From the NCBI GenBank assembly GCA_024362935.1, contig JANCRA010000008.1:30622557-30686556 (forward strand): a stretch of 64,000 bases of DNA, written 5' to 3'. Below the pieces are notes generated by a model. It was not told where the DNA came from and made no database searches. It saw nothing but the letters and a program-made list of their open reading frames with translations. Below are positions 15,001-27,000 of the stretch, one piece after another; the stretch's first letter is position 1, and the number at the start of each line of letters is the position of its first letter. Source of the stretch: Setophaga petechia. Taxonomy: Eukaryota; Chordata; Aves; Passeriformes; Parulidae. The position numbers and the translations under genes are program-made.

Positions 15001-18000
15001 TAGTCAAATTATCTTTTCAGATAAAAAATGAACTCTGATATTTTCCTTATGCATTCCCATAGATTGTGTTGCTTTCATGCTGGGTTGTGCATACCCCCAT
15101 CAGACACCACTGTTCCAGAGCATCTGGTTTTTTAACCTATGATCAAAGCTGCATATGCAACAACAATCTCAATATACCCTAACTGTTCTTAAATCATCAG
15201 CACATATAACCTGTTGAAGTGATGCATTGTACAATGCTTTGGAGAATCTGAAGCTGTGATGCATTGCACAATGCCTTGGAGAATGTGAAGCTAAAATAAG
15301 CAGTCTACACACAAACTTCTAATCCTGGTTGAGCAGAAACTCTTATTGCTCTAAGAGATTAGAGCATTATCATACTGCCAGGCTGGAATTAAATAAAAAT
15401 CAGAGACAAAGATTAAACAGTACAGTTAATTAATGACTAAGTGACTTCAGCACTGTCCAGTTTACCAAGTAAGGCTGCCCAGTGGAGGGGAGTTCGAAAC
15501 AAGTTGTCATAAGATGTCACATTGCAGCCCTCATAGGAGGTCAGGACATCCACAACTGCTACATTCCCATCTGCAACAGCAAAATGAAGAGGAGTTCGTC
15601 CTTCATAGTCTTGCCAGTTCAGCAGAGATTCTGTAGGTGCAGCTTCCTTCAAAAATAAAAGAAACAACAAAATTTTAAGAATATTTAAATTTAAAAAAAC
15701 CCTATACAATCTTTTTCAGAGAGGTCCTTTTTCAGAGAGATACACTGTCCTTATTCAGTAGAATGTAGCTCTACAACCAAATGCTTTTGCTACAGTATAG
15801 GCTACTTTCAAGTATTTCTTATGGAATGCTTTTTTTGTACTTAATTATTGTACAAGATCAGATTTCTGGTACATACCTCATAGTTCTACCAGTCTACTGT
15901 GCAAGTCGTTCCCTAAACAGATCTTTAAAAGATTAACTCTGGCTCTTATGAAAATAACTAGAAATTCTTACATGATTTACAAGTTGAAAATGACATCTGT
16001 ATCTTCAGATTTTCTCCAACAACACTTCCCTTTTTGCACAAGTTAATTTTATGACTTTTGCTATAATATTCTTCTAGTGTTTTATACCCCTAAAGTATTT
16101 CCAAAGGAGACGTCTACATCTCCAGCTGACAGGATAGAAGTGAGAGAGTATTTCTAATAATGTATCTACTTCTAATGGGCTAAATTTTGAATTTAAAAAG
16201 TTTTTTAAAGTTTCATGATTAGGCACTTGATTATGTAAAACAGGCATTAATAAATATAACTTGACTCTTCATCACCTTTTCTTAAAGAATATGCTAAATT
16301 ACTTTCACATAAGGTCCCTAGCTATATAGTTTTGTATTGTGAAAATTTCATCTCTCAAATGTTTTTCTCTACAGATTTCTCTTCCTGACTTTCTTTTTCA
16401 GGCAGAAGAGCAGAACAGGTACAAATTAACATCATCTTAGCATGAAAGATCTTCAAATGGTAAATATCATAAAGGCCCATGAAACACAATCTTTAAACAT
16501 CACTTCTTCGAAAAAAAGAGGTATTACTAAAAAAAGTGGTAAACAGTAATACAGTAGAAACTCAGAATGAAGGACACTAACATCTAGACTAGAAGCAAAT
16601 TGTCAAAACAAGAGTTTAAGTAAACCAGAGGGAGTGAGTCTGCTTTTCTATCTCCAAGAATTCAGAACAAATCAGTGAAGTCATGGGAACCCTGTGCAGA
16701 ATTAAAAGGGAATGTAGTCCTGAGATTTTTAGCTTCCAACACTAGAGGGGATTTTAACCCATGATAAAAGCAAACCTCCTGAAAATACAGAGTCACTATA
16801 AATCACAATACATTTATGAAAGAGGAGCAAGGAACTGTGGTAAGTGCAGCTTGTTAACTGTTAAAGCAAGTTCCTGACCCCTTCCTCACTAAACTAACTG
16901 TAATCTTTCCTTTTGACTCCACTGGGTGCACAAATTGGCTGCAGAATCACTTGCATTTGCATTACCTGATGTGTAGTAACTACTACACAGAAAACAAATA
17001 TCTAGCACAGAGAACAATAAATCAAGAATAAAGGAAATTCCAGAATTATGGTTTCTACACAAATACTAATTGACCAAAGTTGTACAATCTATATTTTCTG
17101 TGTAATGGATGAATAAACCCTCGAAACCCTCCAAACATTTAGAGTCATGTTTCACTATATTTTCAAAGTGCAATCTGGCTAAGTTAATACAGCAGTAGCA
17201 ACTTCAACTCTCCAATGCCCTGATACTTTATTTCTCACTGTTTGCTTTCTTACACCGCCAAGTTAGACCTCCTAATATTTGTTAAATGTAAGTTTTCTAG
17301 ATCTAAGGAGCTACATACTTTGCACACTGTATGTAAATCACAGAATCACAGAATGGTTGGTGTTGGAAAGGATCTCTGCAGATCATCTAATCCAACCCCC
17401 TACTACAGCAGGTTCAACCACAGAGGGTTGCACAGAATTAAGTCCAGGTGGGTTTCAAATATCTCCTAAGAAGAAGACTCCACAACCTCTCTGGGCAGCT
17501 TGTTCCAATGCTCAATCACTTTTCATCTCAGTAAAGATGCTTTCCTTCACATCCAAATGGGAATTCCACGTTTCAGTTTGTACTTATTGCCCCTTATCCT
17601 GTTGCTCAGCACCACTGAAAAGTGTCTGGCTCCATCCTCTTGACATCCACACTTAAGGTATTTCTCATTGATAAGATCTCCTCTCAGTCTTCTCCAGGCT
17701 GACTGGTCCCAACTCTCCCAGCCTTTCCTCATAAAGAGATGCTCCAGAGCCTTCCTCATCTTCACAGCACTTAGCTGGATCCTCCCTGCTAACTCCTGGT
17801 CTTTCTTGAAATGGGGAGGCCAGAACTGGACACAGCATTTCAGATGCTGCCTCACTAGGGTTGATCCTCAGGTTGATAGGTCACCTTCCTCAACTTGCTG
17901 GGAATGCTCTTCCTAATGCACCCCAGGGTACCAATGGCCTTCTGGCCTGCAGGGCACACTGCTGCCTCATGGACAGCCTGTTGTGCCCCAGGTCCTTCTA

Positions 18001-21000
18001 CTGGTGCACAGCGTGGTTCCTCCCCCCATGCAGGACTCTCTATTTGCCTCTGTTGAGCTTAGATGAGACTCCTCTCTGCCCAACTCTCTGCCCAGCCCAG
18101 GTCCCACTGACTGGCAGCTCACCATGGTGGTGCATCAGCCACTCCTCCCAATTTTTTATCATCTGCAAACCTGCTGAGGGTACAGTCTTTCCCTTCATCC
18201 TGGTTATTAACAACAAATAAATGGAAAAAGAGGGGCCCAGTACTGAGCTCTGGGGAACACTTCTAGATACAGGTCTGTAACCAGGCTCTGCCACTGATCA
18301 CAACCCTCTGAGCTCTGACATTCAGCCAGTCCTCAACCCACGTGCTGCCCACTCAGAGAACCCACCCTCCTTGAGCTCACCTATGACAATGCCACGGGAG
18401 ACAGTGTCAAAAGCCTTGCTGAAGTCAAGGTAGACAGCAGCCACTGATCCTTCCTCATCTACCCTGCCAGTCCTGCCATCACAGAAAGCTCTCTTACTGG
18501 CCAAGCATTATTTCCACTTGCTGAATCCATGTTGACTAACAACCTTATTTTCCTTCACATACTTAGAGATGACATCCAGGAGGAGTTGTTCCATCACCTT
18601 TCCAGGGACTGAGGTGATATCTGTGGTTTCCTGTGTTGTCCTTCTGACCCTTTCTCAAGATACTGGAGTGACACTGGCTTTCCTCCAGTCCTCAGGCACC
18701 TTTCCTGTTCTCCATGCCTTTTCAAAGATGATGGACAGTAACTGAGCAATAACATCTGCCAATGTTAATTAAATGCTAATTAAGCTGCTCATCTCAGACA
18801 AAAAACTTTATCAGTTTTAGATTAGGTATCAGTACCATCAACCATACTTTGTTAGACTCAAAAATTAACATAAAACACTAATATATGTAGTCATCAGTAC
18901 AATAACCATAAACTATTAAAAACAACAAAAAAATTGATAAATATGACTCTCAACTAAAAATGCAATCAAACTTAACATTATTACATGCACAAAACACAAT
19001 AATCAAAGCCTGCATAACAGTTCTTTTGACAAGCATTCAAAAGCATTTACCTGAACCACTACAGTGAAAGCTTGTATGTTGCTCCCTAACTTAAATAATT
19101 CTGAAGAGAAAGCTAACTGATAATATGCTTACTTTTTGTCTATTCATTGAGCTCAGCAGGGGGAGCATAGAGCCTACTGCAAAAATTAATTTTATGAGAA
19201 TCACTTTTAAGAGTGTCTAAACATGAATTATAATAGGCACAGAAGTTATTACTAAAATTCTAAGTCCACCAGAGGAAAATGTATTTGAACAAAATGGACA
19301 AACAAGAAAACAAATCATTCATAATTTGCTGATGTAATCCTGACAGCTAATTTTCAAGCCTTCCAGAAGCACAACAACATCCTAAATAAATGAATCCTAA
19401 AATTCCTGGCTTAAAGTCATTGATGTTGCCAAGAAATATACCCATACTCAAAAGTGTTATTTATGCAAAATGGTACAGATTCTCCAATGACAAAGTCACT
19501 ATTTATATTCTAATCTAAAAGTATTCATGTGTTTTGAATTTTTTGGCCGCCTAAATTAAAATTTTCTAAGTCTGTTTCTGCCTACATTCACAAGTATAAT
19601 TTCTTTAGATTTTAAGTGGGTTTGGTTAGCTATAATTAAACTGTCATACTGTATTAATATTTTAAGCACAATACAGAGAAGAAACAGAAGCTAAGCATTT
19701 TTCTGTGGCAATTAGAACAATGGAATTGTAGGCAATAATGGAAAGTGAGGTATAAACAAATGTCATGTCTCTTACCATGAAGAATAAAAAAAGAGAAGAG
19801 ATACAAAATAGACAGAGAGTACTAAGCAGTTGCTTCCATCATAATAATGGAACCTTATGCTGTTCTTTTCTCCTTAAATCTTCCCAATGTTTTTCACATA
19901 ACCAAGCACAATCTGGAAAGGTGGAAAAGGAAGTTGACCATGAGAGTATCTCCAGATTAGAGTTTCTCTCTACTTCACATGTTTACTTTCTACATATGTT
20001 GAGTTCAGTTTTGGCAGTATTTCATGGATTTGAGTATCAGATATAACCAATTTGTGCCCAGCTGTCACCCCTGCACACCCAACCTACTTTCTCAGCATTC
20101 AGCACAGGTCTTTTCATAATTGTTTATTTTGACAATACCAATGGACTATGTACTACACAAATACCAAACAGAAAAATGATCCTTAATTTTATGAATTTAT
20201 AAACAGAAGACAATATTTGGCCACACCCAGAGGCAGAGTACAGAAAAACAAGACAGTATTTTTCAGAACCATAGACTGTGGTCTCGATAAAACCAGCAGC
20301 TAAACTCTTGTCAAGTTTTTGTAAAGCAGCACTGGAGAATTCAAAGTGGGACACTAGAGAAAAAATAATTTTCTGGGGAATTCTTCCACAGTGTTAAAGA
20401 TAATGAGAGAGAAACAACAGCAGTGTTGTTTTTCATAACTTGGCCAGCAGACACTAAAGGTAGTCTGGAAGCAGACACTGATACCTCATTGCTGTCTGGG
20501 CAATGGCACAATGCTTAGAGAAAGCAAGAGAAATGGTTTGGTTGGATGTGATTAAAAATGGGGAAGCAACAGTGACACAGACACTTGCCTTTTATTCTGC
20601 TATCAGCACAAAATGGTGTTTTTGCAAACTTAAAAATGCAATTACACCTTAAAACACAAGATTACAGAAGCTTTCACTCTATGGGTACATTCATTAGAAA
20701 TACAATATGGAATGTGAAAAACTGTAAAGTTAGAAGGCCTAGAGAGGACTGAGAATCAAACATGATGCTTAGACAATAGCCTTGGAACTGGGTAATATGG
20801 GAAAAAGCAGCTAAGAAAGGAGGGGAAGACTGTGAGCTCTGCTGTGTCTGTGCTGTGAAGCTCTGTCACTTCAAGACAAGTAAGAAAAACACTTCAATTT
20901 GGAGAGAAGCTTTTACTACAGAATTAAACTCAGGGCACTACCACCAGCACAAAAAGGTATTTATACTCAACAAAATTCAGTCAACAGATTGATTACCTAA

Positions 21001-24000
21001 TAACAACATTCCTCTATCATCAACTTTACAGCATAACTAAGTTACTTTTTCATTTAAACTATTAACTTACTCTGTTATTAAGCACATATAGATGTAACTA
21101 ATTGCAATATAAACAATTAAGCTGATGCATAAAAAAGCCTACATGAAATCAAGAATACACTCTTTTCAGCCCAGCCAAAGTGCCTCTATACCTCTGCACC
21201 CAGCATGAACAATAAACAGGAGCTGGAAGCCTCCAGAAGAAAGCCATGACCCAGTTGCCACTACTGAAACTCGGTGGGATGAATCCATGACTGGTGTGTG
21301 GCCACAGGATATTACAGGACAGGAAGAAGGGTCAAAGGGTCTGCTCTCTACAATAGATGGATAGAGTGCAACGTGCTGTCCCTGGAGAACAGCCATGAGG
21401 AGGTAGAAAGCCTGTAGGCAGGAATCAGAGACCGAGGCAATAAAGGGAACCCTGTGGTCAGTGTCTACTACAGGCTGCCTGACCAAGCGGAGCCTCCTGA
21501 CAAAGCCTTCTTGCTCCAGCTGCAGAAGGCATTGTGCTGGAGGCTCTTGTCCTGCTGGGGAACTTCAACCACCTTGTCATTTGCAGAGAAGCAGCACAGT
21601 GAGCTATAGGAAATCCAGGAGATGCCTGGCATGAATGCAGGATAACTTCTCAAGACAGGTGACAGACAGCCCCAACAGAGGGAATGTGTTACTGGACCTG
21701 GTGGTCACCAAGCCCTGTCTGACCAACCCAGTGGCCTTCTATGATGGAGTGACTACATCAGTGGAATGGGAATGCCTATGGATGTTATTTTTCTGGACTG
21801 TTGAAAAGACTTTGATGCAGTCCCCCATAATATCCTTGTCCACAAATTGGAGAGATTTGATGGGTGGGCTGTTTGATGGATAAGGAATTGGTTGGACACT
21901 TGCATCCAGAGCAGTAGTCACTGTCTCAATGTCCCAAGGGAAAATGATGATGTCCCTCAGGAGGCTGTGCTGGGACCAGTGAGATTTAATGTATTCATTA
22001 ATGACACAGGTGAAGGGACTGAGTGCACCCTCAAGTCTGCCGATGACACCGAGCTGGGTGGCGCAGCTGACAAGGCTGAGGGACAGGATACCATCCAGAG
22101 AGACCTGGCCAAGCTCAAGAAGTAGAAGCTGGCCCATGGGAAACTCATGAAGTTCAATGAAGCTGAGTGCAAGGAACTGCACCTGGGTCAGAGCAACCCC
22201 CGTACTAACACAGGCTGGGGGATGAAGAGACCAAAAGCAGCCCTGCCAGGAAGGGCTTGGGGGTGCTGGGTAAAGGATGAGAGGCTGGACATGAGCCTGC
22301 CATGTGTGCCTGTGGCCCAGAAGGCCAAACATGCCCTGGGCTGCACCAAAGGCAGTGTGGTCAGCAGGTTGAGGGTGAGGATTCTGCTCCTCTGTTCTGC
22401 TCTCCTAAGACTCCACTTGGAGTACTTCATCCTGCTCTGGGGTCCCCAGCACAGGGAAGATATGCACCTGTTGGAGTGATTCCAGAGGAGCCACCAAGAT
22501 CATTAGAGGATGGAGCACCTCTCCTATGCAGAAAGGCTGGGAGAGTTCTCACATGCTGAAGAGAAAGCTCCAGGAAGACCTTACAGCAGCCTTCCAGTAT
22601 TTAAAGGGGTTCTACAAGAAACCTGGAGAAGGACTATTTACAATGGCACGTAGTGACAGGACAAGGGGGAATGATTTTAAAATGAGAGTAGGTTTAGACT
22701 TGATATCAGGAAGAAATTCTACTGTGAGGGTGGTGAGGTACTGGAACAGGTTGCCCAGAGAAGCTGTCGATTCCCCAGTCCTGGGAGAGTTCAAAGGGCT
22801 GGATGGGGCCCTGAGCAACCTGATATAGTTGAAGATGACCCCACCCATGTCAGGGTGGTTAAACTAGATGACCTTAAAAAGTTTCCTACCAACTCAAACT
22901 ATTCTGATTCTTTTAATTGTCAGATTAAAAAAAACAAACTACAAACACAAACCAATAAAGTCCACCAAAAATCCTGGACATGATCATGATTCTGGATTAC
23001 CTAAAGAGAATCTTTGAGAACACTTTCAGTAAAGAGAGAAGTATTTTTGCTATTTTGTAGTACATCTGTCTGAGATGAAGTTAATTTTCCTTGCAGCAAC
23101 TGGACTTTGTGATTAAAACTGTTGATAACACACCCATGTTTTGGCTACTGTGGAATAACATGGATTCCTCTTTTTCACATCCTGCTCCCCTGCTTACCCC
23201 AGTGAATGGGCTGAGTGTGAGCAAGGGACTGGGACAGGGCACAGCTGGAACATCTGACACAAGCTGACCCAACCAATACATCATGCCATATAATATTACG
23301 CTAAGCAAAAAAATGAACATCCCGTCCCGTCAGGGACGGGAAGGATGTTCATGGCTAACCATTTATTTTCCCAAGCATGACCAAGCATGCTGAAGCTTTT
23401 TTTCCATTTTGCCAGCAGTGGCTGACATCTGCCTGCTGATGGGAAGAGTGAATAAATTTCCTTTTCCGCATGCAGCTCTTGCTTTCTATACCGGGCTGGC
23501 ATTATCTTCATCCACAAGACTTCTTGCTTTCCTTCTACTTTCTCTACTTTCTCTGCCTTGAAAGAGGGCAGGTGAGTGAGTGGCTGTGAGGCTCTTGTCT
23601 GAGCCAAACACATCACAACTTTAAAAAATATTTGTCTTTTGACTACCTAATGTTTGAAAAAGTCTGTAGTTAAATACAAAGATCCATATATTTTTTGCAG
23701 CAAGTTTACTTCTCCAGTGTGGCAGAAAAGCAGATATACAAATTCAAAGTTTGTGACAAAACTTTGTTTGTAACAAATTGTTTCACAGCTGGATACAAAT
23801 TACAAATATATTGAATAAAGAGCAGTATTACAGAAATGCAATCTCTTTGATGCTGGAGTCTTCTCTAAAACTATTTATTATAGTAAAAAAAGTATCAGTA
23901 ACTGTAAGATTGTCAGTGTCATTTGAAAAAAAGCAAAGAAAGTATTGATTTTCATATTTAAGTTCTCAGTTTGCCAGCTAATCAGGCAGACAAACATACA

Positions 24001-27000
24001 AGTCCTTGTAGTTAAAGTACAATCATCATGAGTCTACTTCTGAAAGACCTTTGAAAGACAAAGATACAGGAAGATTCTTCCAATGTGACAGAAAATTTAA
24101 ATTGAGACTTCTGTGTCCTTCCATATTAGTGAAGCTCAGAAATTTTCACAAAATAAAAATCAAGGTAAAAATCAAGCTGATCACATGATTTCATTGTGCC
24201 CATTACAACTGTCATTGCAGAAGATAAACTCAAATATTGCAGAAAGAGAAAATATGCTATCAAGGAAACAATTAAATTCATACACAAAATCATGTAGAAG
24301 GTCTTTCAGCAAACTGACTGTGGGCTAACTGACAATTGATCCAATATTTCCCAGAATTCTAACCTGAGAAACCAAATTAAACTAAAATTTTCACTAGACA
24401 GATAACTAGATCTAAACTTTTAAATAATGAAGGAAAGACACATAACAAAGAAATCAGTGTGCAAAATGCAGCTGAAATGAGCAATATGACTGGTCATTTT
24501 ATCCATGAAAACTTTTAAGTCTTTCCTCCCTCCTTACAAGACTTCAAGCAAAGACATTCACCCACAGAAATAAAAAAAAAACCCTCTTTTCGAGACAGCA
24601 AAAATATTTAGGATTATTTCTTACAGAGTTCTGGATGTTAGGAAAAGCAAATTATTTCATTCTCAAAGAGTCAGTGGACCAGAATGAGAAATCTTATGAG
24701 AAAAAAAAAATATTTCTATCAGAGGAAAGCAGTAAGGAAAGAAAGTGTTATATACATATATTGCAGACTTTCTTACCAGAATACATTTCACTGTGTGGAT
24801 TGCACTAGGGTCCTTGTTGTTAGCTGCCCAGTGAAGTGGAATTTTTCCTTCAATATCAGGAATTCCAATATTTGAATCATGTTTGATGAGAAGTTTCACG
24901 TGCTCTGGGTTATTGTAGTAGGCGCTCCAATGCAACGCAGTTTGCTGCAATACAATTTTCACAAGCTTTTTCAACACGTTGAAAAATTGTTGAAACATGA
25001 AAATTAAAGTTGGCTAAAACCAGCCTTAAACAACAGGTAAATAAGCAAGCATTTGTTACACTTCAGGAAAGAGGCCTGACAAAAAGCTGAGCACATGTAC
25101 CTGGGGTGGCTGACAACTGAAAATCTATGAGAATAAGCTTTAAACAAAGCAGAATAAAGGCCCATTTACTTCAGTAAGGGCAGATCATCACACACCTACC
25201 GAGGTCTGAGTCAAGTCTAAGCTGCACCACCTTACATGGGATCCAAACTGATAGGCCTTATGCTTGGAGCGTAAGTATCTCTGCTAGGAGACTGCTTTTT
25301 ATGAGGACTTGTTGGACTATGGCAAAAGAAAAATGTGCATGCCATTTAGCACTGCCCTGATGGCTGTTTGGTGCAGCACTTCACACTCAGAGAAAGTATC
25401 TGTGCTTGGTATTAATCAATGACATCCAAGCTAGAATGATGAACTGAACCAGGCCTCAGCCCTAGAGCTGCACTATAGAACAACTGCAGTGATTAGTGTG
25501 GTGCCTCTTAAATTTCCAGCTCTGTTGGGATGACACAAATTGATGGAGACTACTCTCCACTAGGGGAAGGTGCCACTGTATGCTGACACTGGACTCGGAT
25601 CCATTTTGAACTAAGGTTTTGACTTTACTGTCTGGGATAACTCAGAATTCTGAGGTTGAATATTAGTGAATCTAATGCCCAATGGCAGTCCAATAAAACT
25701 TCAAAAGACAATCCATGCTCCTACTGCCAATTCCTGGCTGCCAACAGCTTTTTCACAGGCCTTATCAATGTTCATAACTACATAAGCAAACCAGTGTGTG
25801 GGGGTTTCTTAACCAGCAAGACTGGCATATTAACAAGTGTTTAGTTTACCAGACATACCTCTCCCAACTGCCAAGTAACAGAGTTATAAGATAAAGAATT
25901 ATTTTTTTTTCCCACCTCTCTTATCCCATCACCCCTGCCAAACATTACCTGGCACTTTGATTAGAAACACAGAAATAACTCCTGCAGGACATTTGTGTAT
26001 TGAAGTACAATACCCTGCATTAGCATCCTGAAAGAGTGACATGGAATTTGTAAGTTCACCATCATATCCTTAACTTTCTGTGAAAGAAGAAGGCAAAAAG
26101 GAGCCTATTTGTGTTCATTGCTGCCAGCTGTTAGCTTAGTGTCATGGTAACCACAATAAGATAGCACAGCCCTTTTTTCTACTTGTCAGTCACTGAAGAA
26201 GGACTCCACGAAGTGCCACCACAGCCTTGTACCAGTAAAAATGTGCACTAAATTAATGAGTGTTATTTATTAAATGGAGCTGACCAGTATTCCTGGAAAC
26301 TGACAGTTGCAATGAAAGCAGAAAGTTTTGGTTACCAGAAGGCCAATGTAGCCTTGGTTCCCTGACTTCTCTCACCTACAACCAGTTTTTTAGTCAGTTA
26401 CCAACATGGAAGTAGACGTAAAGGACACTTGTTCTCCCTCATCTTCAGGAACTATATTTGACAATTTTGATGTGCACAGTTGCAGCAAGGAAAGTGAAAA
26501 AGCCATGTGCCCAACAGGGTCAAATAGGTCAGACTCTGTGCCTGAGATCATCTTTTCACCAACCTGAATTCCATTTTTGCTACTGCACCTACTCATGACA
26601 TGAACCAGGAGAAAAGTGCTCCATGTTTTGTGGGGAATCTGGCAATGCTTTAAATACTGGTTTGGAAATCTGCTGAACAGGCAAGGTTGCTAAATGGTTT
26701 TGGCTGGTTTATGCATACCTTAGTTAATTAATTAGCATGGTTATGAAGTCAGCATGACTTCTCCAGAATGACTGCTGTATTTATAGACAGTTTTCTAGTG
26801 ACTTGTCATTACAAGATTCTAAGTGTGCAGTTTTTCAAAGAAAAGCAACATAAGCACATGCTATCTAGACTCCAACAAGGATCACAGAATGTTACAGAAA
26901 GACTTGGATGGTTTTTGAATCCTCTATTGTTGTAACTACTCTCAAGAAGAATGTCAGTGGAGCCAGTGCAATGAACTTTGACACCATTAACATCAGGAAT

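Larger units (their letters stand above)
15647..24776 (-). other. INVS: INVS intron 5, repeat-rich
   Basis: About 9.1 kb, the most repeat-laden intron in the window. It holds a CR1 copy on the minus strand (17338-18765), another on the plus strand (21170-22917) and a solo LTR (23056-23618). The sequence between is AT-rich and unremarkable. Confidence 0.85.

Noticed and set aside
21739..22332. 197-codon open frame on the minus strand
   Set aside because: It is the antisense shadow of the CR1 RT on the plus strand.
23056..23618. A complete endogenous retrovirus
   Set aside because: Only one LTR is present, with no polymerase or structural gene motifs on either side.
26881..26950. Possible CR1 3' end (ATCACAGAATGTTACAGAA)
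   Set aside because: Only about 20 bases resemble CR1 and the following sequence does not, so there is too little support.
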